From Companilactobacillus insicii (GTDB lineage Bacteria; Bacillota; Bacilli; Lactobacillales; Lactobacillaceae), in contig NZ_RHNU01000022.1 in assembly GCF_003946015.1 (NCBI RefSeq), positions 1-41,452 of the forward strand: a stretch of 41,452 nt of DNA. Reading direction: 5' to 3'. The position numbers and the translations under genes were made by a program. The first letter of the stretch is position 1. Every line of letters begins with the position of its first letter. A model generated the notes under the pieces. That model made no database searches and was not told the origin of the DNA. It saw nothing but the letters and a program-made list of their open reading frames with translations. Positions 1 to 7,988 of the stretch are shown here, one piece after another.

Positions 1-1
1 G

Positions 2-109
2 AACAGTGATGTTCTTTTTGTGTTAAAAGGGAATAAAAAAACTGGTATTGATTATTCATCAATACCAGAAAGTATAGAACCTAAAAATGTTGCAAACGCT
101 TTCGGGTAA
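2..109 (+). CDS. C-terminal end of an unidentified protein (truncated by window start)
   Basis: An open frame enters from the left edge and stops at a TAA at 107-109, giving 35 residues that end in NVANAFG. The composition looks like coding sequence, with charged and hydrophobic residues mixed and no low complexity. I do not recognise the family. A second short open stretch in another frame (121-189) follows directly, so this could be either a real gene end or a decayed gene. No start codon or ribosome binding site can be assessed. Confidence 0.3.
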   Translation, partial: NSDVLFVLKGNKKTGIDYSSIPESIEPKNVANAFG

Positions 110-480
110 TGATATATTAAAGACGTGGTAAAGATGAAATGCCAGGAACTGTAGCCCTAAAAAATTTGATGCTAATTAAAAAGTTTTAACTGTTTCCGTT
201 AGGAGGCTGGTAGGATTAATAAAGAGCAACGAAGAATTAGAGTAGTACGGTTCAACGGCATTTTGGAACTAGCAACAAAAGTTAACATAAAATCGACTTA
301 ATTATAGTAGTCGCGCAATCTCAATACATGGTTTGCTAGGATCCTTAGTTGAACAAACAAGTGTTAGTAGTAAGATTTGTTTTTACGGTAGCAAGATTCA
401 GATTCAGATTTACAGTAAAGTGATAAATAAGAAGTTGATGAAACTACAGTGGATTTCATCTTACCACTTCAAAAAGAATT
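110..480. other. Non-coding or decayed intergenic stretch
   Basis: About 370 bases without a convincing gene. The short open stretch at 121-189 has no start context. A 72-codon frame at 333-551 runs straight through two terminator hairpins, so I do not accept it. A small hairpin (gatgaaa/tttcatc, around 437-460) precedes the terminator at 481-509, so this may be the 3' part of a transcript leader, a small RNA, or remnants of a lost gene. I see no riboswitch or T-box core that I can defend. Confidence 0.4.
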
Positions 481-509
481 GGCCTCGTCAGTTGGACGGG
501 GTCTTTTTT
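481..509 (+). terminator. Intrinsic terminator
   Basis: A 9-bp stem (ggcctcgtc with gacggggtc, one G-T pair) and a 5-base loop are followed by six T. It reads on the plus strand and ends whatever transcript crosses the preceding 370 bases. Confidence 0.75.
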
Positions 510-516
510 GTTGTAC

Positions 517-543
517 AAAAACAGCAGCGTGAAGTACGCTGCT
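517..543 (-). terminator. Terminator of the CDF transporter gene
   Basis: The arms agcagcg (523-529) and cgctgct (537-543) form a hairpin. On the minus strand it is followed by a T-rich run. It lies directly after the stop codon of the transporter gene. Confidence 0.75.
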
Positions 544-545
544 AT

Positions 546-1550
546 TTATAATTTTATAGATAAATTCTTAACGCTAGATGGATCAGGAACAATCTGTATG
601 TGGACATCGAATATATTAAATGAAACACGTAGTTGCTCTTCAATACGTTCGTCTAATAGATAAATATCCACTGCATTCATCTTTGGATCAACCATAATGG
701 TAATATTTACGGTTGTAATATTACCGTTTTGTTTTCCCTTTATTTTCAGTACCTTTTTGACACCATTGATTTTAGAAACAAAATCGCTCATTTTATCTTC
801 TAGTTTAGGATCAAAATAATCGGTCAAACTCAAAGTACTTTCCTGAAATATTTGAAGGCCAGACCATAAAATAAATAAACCAATTGCAATACTGACAGTA
901 TCATCAAGCCATTGAATCTTTAAAAAGACTGTTCCTAATAGTGTTAGTAATGTACCAACGCTGGTAACTAAATCTCCTAAGCTGTCTTTTGCGGCAGCTA
1001 ATAATGATGAATTACTTAGTTTCTTACCGTAACTTTTGTTGATCATCCAAACAAAAATCATCATAACACTGGCAATCGCAGCACCAATAATAGAATAAGT
1101 ATTAGGGTGGATGGCTGATTTAGAAGTGAACAAGGAAATAGTTCCTTGGATAATGATTTGGCCGGAAATAACAATGATTACAAAGCTAGTAACTAGTGTG
1201 AATACTGCTTCAAGTCGAAATCTTGATAACTGTATATCGGTTTTTCCTCTTAGATACTTAGGCAGTGGTGTTCCGACAAAGTCATCATCGTCAACATTAG
1301 TTGCTTCATAAATACCGAATATCAACAAAGCAGTTGAAATAACGCCAGATAAATTATTGAAGGCATCGGCTCTCAATGATTGTGAGTGTCCAACGATTGA
1401 AAGAAAATATTCGATACCGGTTATTGCTAGATAAATAAAAATATTTATCCACAAGTACTTTACAGATGTTTTTAGTCTTTTAATTTCTTTATCGGTGGCT
1501 TCAGACTGCAGTCGATTCTCTTTCATTATGTGTGTATAAAAATTATCCAT
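546..1550 (-). CDS. Cation diffusion facilitator (CDF) family metal transporter
   Basis: A 334-residue membrane protein of the CDF family, which exchanges divalent metal ions for protons across the cell membrane, usually as efflux. It shows the CDF layout: a cytosolic N-terminus, a TM2 segment with D62-A-F-N-N66, a TM5 segment with D189-S-L-G-D193, and a C-terminal ferredoxin-like cytosolic domain (about 255-325). Zinc CDFs normally carry His in these sites. The D/N plus D/D set here is closer to manganese-type members such as MntE, so Mn2+ is a plausible substrate, but this is inference. Translation starts at the first Met, with GAGG 8 bases upstream. A terminator follows the gene and another separates it from the GH65 gene upstream, so it is probably transcribed alone. 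Confidence 0.85.
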   Translation of the reverse strand: MDNFYTHIMKENRLQSEATDKEIKRLKTSVKYLWINIFIYLAITGIEYFLSIVGHSQSLRADAFNNLSGVISTALLIFGIYEATNVDDDDFVGTPLPKYLRGKTDIQLSRFRLEAVFTLVTSFVIIVISGQIIIQGTISLFTSKSAIHPNTYSIIGAAIASVMMIFVWMINKSYGKKLSNSSLLAAAKDSLGDLVTSVGTLLTLLGTVFLKIQWLDDTVSIAIGLFILWSGLQIFQESTLSLTDYFDPKLEDKMSDFVSKINGVKKVLKIKGKQNGNITTVNITIMVDPKMNAVDIYLLDERIEEQLRVSFNIFDVHIQIVPDPSSVKNLSIKL

Positions 1551-1584
1551 TATTAATACCTCTAGGTGGATATATTAGCACTAA

Positions 1585-1615
1585 AAAAGTGTTGGGAAAA
1601 TATCCCAGCACTTTT
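1585..1615. terminator. Terminator between the GH65 and CDF genes
   Basis: A 13-bp near-perfect stem (aaaagtgttggga with tcccagcactttt, one G-T pair) and a 5-base loop, with A and T runs on both sides. It directly follows the minus-strand GH65 gene. Confidence 0.8.
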
Positions 1616-3806
1616 ATTTACTTATCGAAATTTCAGGTTTATTTTTATTTAAGGTTGCTTCAGTACCGCATAGTTCAACTTGTGCAGGGATTCCATTCAT
1701 CAATTTAATCTTGGAAACATCATGGTTAATAGTTATTTTTAACAAACTATTCTTGTACATAATATGATAAGTGAATCCTTGGATTTGTTCCGGAACGTGG
1801 TTTTCAATGGAAATTTTATCGTCATAAAGTTTTAATCCAGAGAATCCTGAAGCAATTGATAGCCAACTTCCACCGAGGTTAGCAATGTGAAGTCCATCTT
1901 CAGTATTACCATGCTTGTTTAATAAGTCTGAGAACGCTGATTCCTGAAATGCCTCAAAAGCTACACTTGGTTTACCAAGTCGTGATGCAATAATTCCAAA
2001 GATTGATTTAGATAATGATGAATCATGAGTAGTAACAGAGTTGTAGTAATCATATTCACGATTCAGTTGTTCTTTAGAAATTTCATCTGGGAATAGGTAT
2101 TCGGCTAGTATAGTGTCCGCCTGTTTGGCGACTTGATAACGATAGATTGTCAAAGGATGGTAGTGTAGAAGCAGTGGATAATTATCTTTTGGTACTTCAT
2201 CGAATGGCCATAACGGTTTGTTCAAGAAACTATCGTCTTGAGCATTAATTTCTTTTTCTTTACTAAATGGTAGATAAATTGCTTGTGAGATTTGATCTAG
2301 TTTGATGATTTCATCAATATTTGTACCATAGTTGGATAGTTGAATGTCATGTTGTTTAACTAACATATCAGCGTATTTTTTAGCTAAAGCTAGGTTATGT
2401 TTTGCCATTCTGTTAGTGTAATAATTATTATTAACTATTGCTGTATATTCATCTGGTCCAGTTACTGACCAGAATTCGAACTTGTCATTTTTCCAGTTAC
2501 CGAATGATGCCCAGAATCTGGCGGTCTCAAGTATTATTGGAAATCCATATTTTTCGATGAAATCAAAGTCACCGCTAGATTTCCAATATAAGTCCACAGC
2601 ATAGGCGATATCGGCATCAATATGATATTGAGCAGTTCCTGCAGGGAAGAATGCTGAAGCTTCTTCGCCATTTATAGTTCTCCAAGCAAATAATGCTCCG
2701 TTTTTGACGCCGAGTTCAGCTGCACGCTTCTTTGCCTGAGGTAGGGTACTGTAACGATATTTAAGCATACGTCTGGCAATCTTTGGTGATGTATATGAAA
2801 AATATGGTAGTGCATAAGTTTCGGTATCCCAGAAATAATGTCCTTCATATCCAGTCCCACTTAATCCCTTTGCAGCTAAGCTAGTTTTACCGTCCTTACC
2901 AGCTGATTGATTTAACTGGAACATGTTATAAAGTATGGCGGTATTTAATTGTGGGGCACCTTCTATAGTTACCTCGGAGTTTTGCCATACATTATGCCAG
3001 AATTCTTGAGCGTCATTATTGATTTCTTCTAGTGTATGATCTGGCAATGATTCTACATCCCCAGTTTTTGAGATATTTCCAATGCCAATAATATAAGGAA
3101 TTGTTGGCTTGTCATTAATATCCACTGTCATATTTATCAATTGATCTTGTTTGTTCGCAGTCCGCAGTACAAACGGAACGGTCAAGTTAGATTGCTTAGT
3201 TGCCAAGATGCAACTATATGAATTATAGGATTTGCGTTCCCCATAAACAGAAAGAGGATACGAAACATTTGATTTACGTGGATCGTTGGAGTTTATAACT
3301 TTAGCAGTTGTATCAAATAAAACGGTTTTGCTGATGGATAGCTTGCCATTATAAGTTATAGGACTGAATTTGTAAGAAATACCGTACCAGTTTCTATTGT
3401 GTTGACTGATACAAGAGGTGATTTCCATTCTTATCTCATCATTTACTGTATTAAATAGATGATAGTCCTCTGTTAAAGTACCATTTTTCATATTTAGCTT
3501 CATAGAAATTAATTCTGATCTATTGAAGTCAATGCCGTCAGTATTAGTTACTTTGATGTGACGTAGATTAGTAATATTAACAATTGTCTGATTGAATTTG
3601 GCGTAACCGTATGCTGATTCTCCGTAATGAATTGGAGATTTTTCGTAAAAACCATTTACTAATGTATCAAAATTCTCCGCATCAGTAATAGGATTACTTG
3701 CACGTACTCCAAAATGTCCATTTGCAATTGAAAAAATAGTCTCTAAAAATGGCGTATCTTTTTCTTGTAAGTCTTTGAGATTTAAGATGAATTTATTTGA
3801 ATCCAT
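1614..3806 (-). CDS. Glycoside hydrolase family 65 phosphorylase (maltose phosphorylase-like)
   Basis: A 730-residue cytosolic GH65 enzyme. The family splits alpha-glucosides such as maltose, trehalose, kojibiose or nigerose with inorganic phosphate, giving beta-glucose 1-phosphate and a sugar. Visible family signatures are GYEGHYFWDTETY, GEEASAFFPAGTAQYH, and TGPDEY with the predicted catalytic acid Glu near residue 453. The C-terminal region with LGGSWLSIASGF matches the phosphate-binding and jelly-roll end of the family. The length is slightly below the usual 750-780, but all core blocks are present. Substrate cannot be assigned from sequence alone; the active-site blocks most resemble maltose phosphorylase. 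The usual partner, beta-phosphoglucomutase, is not adjacent, nor is a sugar transporter. The ribosome binding site AAGGAGA supports the start. Confidence 0.88.
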   Translation of the reverse strand: MDSNKFILNLKDLQEKDTPFLETIFSIANGHFGVRASNPITDAENFDTLVNGFYEKSPIHYGESAYGYAKFNQTIVNITNLRHIKVTNTDGIDFNRSELISMKLNMKNGTLTEDYHLFNTVNDEIRMEITSCISQHNRNWYGISYKFSPITYNGKLSISKTVLFDTTAKVINSNDPRKSNVSYPLSVYGERKSYNSYSCILATKQSNLTVPFVLRTANKQDQLINMTVDINDKPTIPYIIGIGNISKTGDVESLPDHTLEEINNDAQEFWHNVWQNSEVTIEGAPQLNTAILYNMFQLNQSAGKDGKTSLAAKGLSGTGYEGHYFWDTETYALPYFSYTSPKIARRMLKYRYSTLPQAKKRAAELGVKNGALFAWRTINGEEASAFFPAGTAQYHIDADIAYAVDLYWKSSGDFDFIEKYGFPIILETARFWASFGNWKNDKFEFWSVTGPDEYTAIVNNNYYTNRMAKHNLALAKKYADMLVKQHDIQLSNYGTNIDEIIKLDQISQAIYLPFSKEKEINAQDDSFLNKPLWPFDEVPKDNYPLLLHYHPLTIYRYQVAKQADTILAEYLFPDEISKEQLNREYDYYNSVTTHDSSLSKSIFGIIASRLGKPSVAFEAFQESAFSDLLNKHGNTEDGLHIANLGGSWLSIASGFSGLKLYDDKISIENHVPEQIQGFTYHIMYKNSLLKITINHDVSKIKLMNGIPAQVELCGTEATLNKNKPEISISK

Positions 3807-3912
3807 AATATTCTCCTTCCAAATATAGAGATGCTTTCAAAGATAATTATAATGAGAATTATATTAAATACAATAGATATGTTTAAACAAATATAAAAGA
3901 TGTTAAAAAAAT

Positions 3913-3948
3913 AGTCATAACACTCATAATTTACTAAGTGTTATGACT
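3913..3948. terminator. Intergenic terminator upstream of the GH65 gene
   Basis: A 12-bp perfect inverted repeat (agtcataacact with agtgttatgact) with T-rich sequence on its right side and A-rich on its left. It sits between the structured repeat that follows the SLAP/3D gene and the GH65 promoter region, so it can end the minus-strand transcript from 4088. Confidence 0.65.
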
Positions 3949-3969
3949 TTTAATTTTATTATCTAAAAT

Positions 3970-4082
3970 GAGTTACGAAAAGCAACTCCCTGCGCTTAGT
4001 ACGAATAAGAAATGCACCAACTTCGTTGGCACCTTCCTTATCCTAGCTAATGCTCAGGAGTTACCGCTTTTCTCCACTCTCT
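3970..4082 (-). repeat. Structured intergenic repeat, copy A
   Basis: Read on the minus strand, it begins AGAGAGTGGAG and ends GGGAGTTGCTTTTCGTAACTC. The outer arms pair (GAAAAGC with GCTTTTC, and AACTCC with GGGAGTT) around a central hairpin (GGTGCCAAC with GTTGGTGC, extended by ATAAG with CTTAT). The same outer blocks recur at 13675-13737 and 28126-28245. It starts right after the stop codon of the SLAP/3D protein. Function is unknown; a mobile repeat or an RNA structure at the 3' end of transcripts are both possible. Confidence 0.6.
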
Positions 4083-4087
4083 AATCT

Positions 4088-4891
4088 TTAACCTAAAACT
4101 TCAACAGTAACATTTTGACGACCAAATGATAATGCTTCTGAGTTAGGCATAGCAATATCTAATTGGTTAGGATTGCTGTATGCGAACATACCAGTATCAT
4201 TAACAACACGATCGTAAGTCTTACCATTACCATCAGTGATTCTTAGATGTGTTCCCTTAGGGAATTTTGATAAGTTAGCAGCAACACCGCTGTATCCCAT
4301 GTTTGAGCCAAGAACGGCTGGATCATATGCAGTAGCATTCATTGTTAATGTTTGTGTAACGTTGTCATCTGACATGTATTGACCAGGCACCCATTGGTTT
4401 TGACCAACTTGGTACCATGTTTGACCATTAGCATCAGTAGTTGATGATGATACGTTATAACCGTAGCCACCAATAACTGTACCAGTGTAGTAGCCATTGC
4501 CAGCTGAACTGTAAGTATTTACTTGACCATTTGCTTTAACGTACATAACTTTATTAACTTTTGTAGCTTGTGTAATTGGTTGTGAGCTTGTATCTGAAGC
4601 TTTGATCCATTGGTTTTTACCAACAGCATAGAATAGTTCACCATTTACGCTAGTAGCTTTGTTGTATTTCCATGAAGAATTGTTAACGAGGCTGGCACCA
4701 GTAGTAGCAATTCCGTTTTCTTTAGTAGGTGTTCCGTAGATTTGTGCGCCAGATGCATTGTTGATATAAAGAACGCCTGACACAGCTTGTGTAGCAACTG
4801 AAGCAGCTTGAACATTTGAAGTTGAACCTAGAGTAACAAGTGTAAGTGAAGCAACAGTTAATAGTGAAGCAGCGAAACTTTTGATTTTCAT
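4088..4891 (-). CDS. Secreted cell-wall protein with SLAP-like and 3D domains
   Basis: A 267-residue secreted protein. Residues 1-29 form a signal peptide ending in VQA-A. Residues about 38-165 contain two repeats typical of the lactobacillar S-layer attachment (SLAP) domain, each with a YINN/YVKA strand and a WIKAS or WVPGQ ending. These domains bind cell-wall polymers. The last 85 residues form a 3D domain of the RlpA/MltA-like double-psi barrel type, with its three aspartates in AYDP, VNDTG and QLDIAM and the ending FGRQNVTVEVLG. Family members cleave or bind peptidoglycan, so a wall-associated lytic or remodelling role is likely. The ribosome binding site AAGGGGA supports the start. It has its own upstream gap and is followed by repeat copy A. 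Confidence 0.85.
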   Translation of the reverse strand: MKIKSFAASLLTVASLTLVTLGSTSNVQAASVATQAVSGVLYINNASGAQIYGTPTKENGIATTGASLVNNSSWKYNKATSVNGELFYAVGKNQWIKASDTSSQPITQATKVNKVMYVKANGQVNTYSSAGNGYYTGTVIGGYGYNVSSSTTDANGQTWYQVGQNQWVPGQYMSDDNVTQTLTMNATAYDPAVLGSNMGYSGVAANLSKFPKGTHLRITDGNGKTYDRVVNDTGMFAYSNPNQLDIAMPNSEALSFGRQNVTVEVLG

Positions 4892-4981
4892 AAAAGATAT
4901 ATCCCCTTAGATAATTAAAAATGTATTTGTATAATTTTATTTAAATTTTCTAACCGAGAAACATCATATAACGTATAAGAC

Positions 4982-5029
4982 AAAAAAAGTTGGATATAAC
5001 CTAAACGTAAATTAGGTATAATCCAACTG
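4982..5029 (-). terminator. Terminator of the deoxyribosyltransferase gene
   Basis: Arms at 4988-5004 and 5012-5028 (AGTTGGAT...ACCTAA with TTAGGT...ATCCAACT) pair apart from a 3-base internal mismatch. On the minus strand the hairpin is followed by seven T. Confidence 0.8.
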
Positions 5030-5056
5030 TAAAGTTCATGTAACACTATTGAAATA

Positions 5057-5530
5057 TTAGAGGTACTTCTTAACCTCTACCAAAAGCTGGTCAACAGTGT
5101 TGATAACAACGCCGTTCATCTTAATTAAGCCGATTGTATAGTTGTTTATATATCCAAATGGATTTTCTCCAATTGTCTTAACCGCTTCTAGTTTTGCAGG
5201 ATTGTTGAAACCATGTTGACGTAGGTCAGTCCAAAGACCTACAACAGGAATCTCCTTACCAAAGGCTAATCCGATCTCTGTAGCCACGCCGTCGTCCATA
5301 GTATCACCATCTAAGACAGCTACGACTAAGTCAGATGAAAGAAGTTCTTTATTGTCTTCTTGAGCAATTTTAATTGAGTCAGCATAGTTCATCTTATCGT
5401 TAATATCGCCATTTTCTTGTGGTAGGTAGACTTCTATATCATTGGACATTTCACGAATCTTTTTAACAACCATGTCGTTGTACATGCGATCCGCCTCTGA
5501 AAATAATCCATTTGCGAAATAAATCTTCAT
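5057..5530 (-). CDS. Nucleoside 2-deoxyribosyltransferase family protein
   Basis: A 157-residue cytosolic protein of the nucleoside 2-deoxyribosyltransferase family, which moves deoxyribose between purine and pyrimidine bases in nucleoside salvage and is common in lactobacilli. It starts with the typical beta strand and loop KIYFANGLFSEADR, carries a conserved Asp block (VAVLDGDTMDDG), and has the catalytic-type Glu in ATEIGLAFG. I prefer the ATG at 5530 over the one at 5548, because AAGAAGGA lies 8 bases before it and the family begins there. It is followed by its own terminator. Whether the substrate is a nucleoside or a nucleotide cannot be told from sequence. Confidence 0.85.
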   Translation of the reverse strand: MKIYFANGLFSEADRMYNDMVVKKIREMSNDIEVYLPQENGDINDKMNYADSIKIAQEDNKELLSSDLVVAVLDGDTMDDGVATEIGLAFGKEIPVVGLWTDLRQHGFNNPAKLEAVKTIGENPFGYINNYTIGLIKMNGVVINTVDQLLVEVKKYL

Positions 5531-5593
5531 TAAAAATCCTTCTTTCATGTATTAGTAGTTTAATATTATCATTTTTGACTTTGTATATGGCGA

Positions 5594-6514
5594 TTAATCG
5601 AAGTTAGAAAAACTCCGTAGAACACTTTTTTGAAATAGTTTCATTTCATCGGTGAATTCTCTATCTTTTAGCGATGCCATAACGACGTTCATTTTTAGAA
5701 CATTAGGACTTATTTTGTATATATTACATAAACTCGAATCAAAATCCCTATTGAGAAATGATTCTGGGATGAAGGTTGAAGCTAGACCTTTGTATGCTAG
5801 AGTTGCGGACGTAAGGATAGATTTTACCTTTAACATTGAATTCAAATTTAGCTCGTGCCTGCTAATGAATGATTCTAGTAATCGTGAAAAGCCTGAACCT
5901 GAATATAATGAAATAAAATTAGTAGAATTTAGCTTTTCAAAATCATATTCCAAAATTTCAATTTTTGTTTTTCCAGAAACAATTAGTGGGGAAGCCTTAT
6001 CTATTATTAAGTATATTGGTTCATATTTCAGATGAGTGAATTGAATCTTATTAGTATATATTGGCAACATGCGAATCTGAAAGTCTAAATCTTGATGAAG
6101 TAATTCAGATTCTAATTCTGCTGATGGGTCTTCAGATAGTGTTATATGAACATTTGGATATTTGCTATGAAATACAGGTAAAATTTCTGGAAGAAATGTT
6201 GAAGCAATAGATTGATTTATACCAACACTAATTCTTCCATCTTTATTATTTGCAATATCGAAGATTTCTTGCACAAGGTTACGTTTTTCGAAGGCAATCT
6301 TTTCTAACCCCGCCATAAATTTTTCACCCGCAAAAGTTAGGGTTATAGGGTGGTGTGATCTGTCCAATAATGTTGCGCCAAGTTCTTTTTCAGCTTTTAG
6401 GATAACTTTACTTAAATAAGATTGTGAGATAAATAACCGATCTGCCGCAGCTGAGAAGCTACCATAATTCAATATTGCGTTGAAGTAGTTCAATAATTCA
6501 TCGTAATTTTGCAT
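5594..6514 (-). CDS. LysR-family transcriptional regulator, divergent from the sulfur operon
   Basis: A 306-residue LysR-type regulator. Residues 5-63 form the winged helix-turn-helix, with the typical GSFSAAADRLFISQSYLSK run, followed by a linker helix and a substrate-binding-type effector domain from about residue 90. It is divergently transcribed from the YeeE-type transporter with a 130-base gap, the usual arrangement for a LysR protein controlling its neighbour. By context it probably senses a sulfur metabolite, as CysB, CmbR and YtlI do in other bacteria, but the ligand is inference. Its stop lies about 60 bases from the deoxyribosyltransferase start, which is probably independent. Confidence 0.85.
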   Translation of the reverse strand: MQNYDELLNYFNAILNYGSFSAAADRLFISQSYLSKVILKAEKELGATLLDRSHHPITLTFAGEKFMAGLEKIAFEKRNLVQEIFDIANNKDGRISVGINQSIASTFLPEILPVFHSKYPNVHITLSEDPSAELESELLHQDLDFQIRMLPIYTNKIQFTHLKYEPIYLIIDKASPLIVSGKTKIEILEYDFEKLNSTNFISLYSGSGFSRLLESFISRHELNLNSMLKVKSILTSATLAYKGLASTFIPESFLNRDFDSSLCNIYKISPNVLKMNVVMASLKDREFTDEMKLFQKSVLRSFSNFD

Positions 6515-6569
6515 ATTTTGTCCTCTATTCCAATTTGGTTATAGCTTATCACATTAAATGGAATTTCAT

Positions 6570-6616
6570 TAGGCATATCAATGGATGTATACTTCAACTA
6601 GAGATTGTTAACAATA
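6570..6616 (+). promoter_or_regulatory. Promoter and palindromic site ahead of the sulfur transporter gene
   Basis: A -10-like TATACT at 6588-6593 has a weak TTTCAT 18 bases upstream. Just after the expected start lies a perfect 12-bp palindrome, ATTGTTAACAAT (6605-6616). It could be an operator or a LysR contact site. The promoter is weak by consensus, as expected for an activator-dependent promoter. Confidence 0.4.
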
Positions 6617-6644
6617 TCACATTTTTGATTGAAGGGGAGATATT

Positions 6645-7976
6645 ATGATTGCACAGAAAATGAAAAGCTATGGATTAAATCCTAAGCAACCAATGATAGG
6701 GATAGGCTTATTCGTACTTACAATTATTTGGGCATTTTATTTATATAGTCAAGTTAATAAATTACCAATGTTTTTATTTGCAGGGTTAATGATTGGTTAT
6801 GTATTGACCAGATCAAGATTTGGTTTTGCCGGTGGAATAAAGCGTGTATTCTATCGTGGTGAATCTAGTCTGACAGTAGCACTGTTAATTATGTTTTCAC
6901 TTACAGCAATTGTTAATGTTGGTATTCAATGGGCGGCTGCCAGTGGTGGAGCAATTCCAGCTTGGTTAGTTACCAATGATAGTCAAGCAATTATTCCGGG
7001 TACACAGAATGTTAGACTTGGAAATATTTCGACAGCATTAGGTGGATTTTTGTTCGGTATGGGTATGTTGATGGCTGGTGGATGTGCCAGTGGTACGCTA
7101 TCAGATTTTGGTGAAGGAGAAGGACATTCGTGGGTTGCATTGCCATTCTTCGTTCTTGCAGCAGCACCTGGCCAATGGGTAGGATATCAACTTGATCAAT
7201 CATCAATTGGAAAAATTGGTATTCAAGGATGGATGCCTCAATACATAGGTTACGGCGGTGCCATTTTCGTTACACTATTGATTTTCTTTGGGTTATATAT
7301 TGTTGCTAAAAAATACGAGAATCATAAGAAACAAATTGGGATGTATACGGATCCTAAATCGGATTATTTAGAATATGAAAAACCCGTTAATACAAATGAT
7401 AAAGAATTTAGTTTGTCTTCATGGGAAACTTATCATAAGTTTTTCGTTGAAAGATGGAGTTTCATTACTGGAGCTATAGGAATTTCTATTGGTGCTATTT
7501 TTGTTTTGGTTACTACGGGTAAAGCATGGGGAGTTACTACTCCATTTGTTTCATTAGATCAGAAGTTCTTAGGACTATTTGGGATGAAATTTACTTCACC
7601 AGCATTTGATGAAACTGCTAAAGCAATGCAAGGTAGCTTATTAGTTGATGGAGGTACGATTAGAAATATCGGTCTAGTATTTGGTGCTTTCATCGCATTT
7701 TTGATGGCAGGTAGATTCTCATTTAAGTTCAGGTTTAATGTTAGAGACTTTATGATATATGCTACTGGTGGATTGTTGATGGGATTTGGTAGTAGATGTG
7801 CCCGTGGATGTAATATCGGTGCATTATATTCATCCATTTGTAATTTCTCAGTCCATGGCTATGTATTTATGGCATTCCTAGTATTAGGTGGAATGGTCGG
7901 TATCAAGATGTTTGAAGGTAAAGTAAACATCTTACCTAGATATGAATTATCAAATATGAATATGGCAACAAATTAA
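6645..7976 (+). CDS. YeeE/YedE family sulfur (thiosulfate-type) transporter
   Basis: A 443-residue polytopic membrane protein with two repeats of the sulfur-transport family. Conserved cysteines sit where YeeE/TsuA proteins relay thiosulfate: C147 in AGGCASGTLSDFGEGEGH, and C385 and C389 in GSRCARGCNIGAL. In characterised members thiosulfate passes along such cysteines into the cell. The gene opens the plus-strand cluster with GGGGAG before the start, and the next gene begins 12 bases after its stop, so they are co-transcribed. The partner, a persulfide reductase with a rhodanese domain, fits import of an inorganic sulfane-sulfur compound. Thiosulfate is the best guess; sulfite or polysulfide are alternatives. 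Confidence 0.87.
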   Translation: MIAQKMKSYGLNPKQPMIGIGLFVLTIIWAFYLYSQVNKLPMFLFAGLMIGYVLTRSRFGFAGGIKRVFYRGESSLTVALLIMFSLTAIVNVGIQWAAASGGAIPAWLVTNDSQAIIPGTQNVRLGNISTALGGFLFGMGMLMAGGCASGTLSDFGEGEGHSWVALPFFVLAAAPGQWVGYQLDQSSIGKIGIQGWMPQYIGYGGAIFVTLLIFFGLYIVAKKYENHKKQIGMYTDPKSDYLEYEKPVNTNDKEFSLSSWETYHKFFVERWSFITGAIGISIGAIFVLVTTGKAWGVTTPFVSLDQKFLGLFGMKFTSPAFDETAKAMQGSLLVDGGTIRNIGLVFGAFIAFLMAGRFSFKFRFNVRDFMIYATGGLLMGFGSRCARGCNIGALYSSICNFSVHGYVFMAFLVLGGMVGIKMFEGKVNILPRYELSNMNMATN

Positions 7977-7988
7977 GGAGGAATTGTA

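Noticed and set aside
190-300. Possible T-box leader
   Set aside because: A stretch resembling GTGGTACCGCG is present only in a degenerate form, with no specifier stem and no downstream synthetase or transporter gene.
333-551. 72-codon plus-strand frame
   Set aside because: It runs through two terminator hairpins and has no ribosome binding site; composition is not protein-like.
3820-3835. Possible CcpA (cre) site ahead of the GH65 gene
   Set aside because: The match to the cre consensus fails at the central CG and at the right end.
5652-6035. 127-codon plus-strand frame inside the LysR gene
   Set aside because: Antisense to a complete regulator with no ribosome binding site or recognisable domain.
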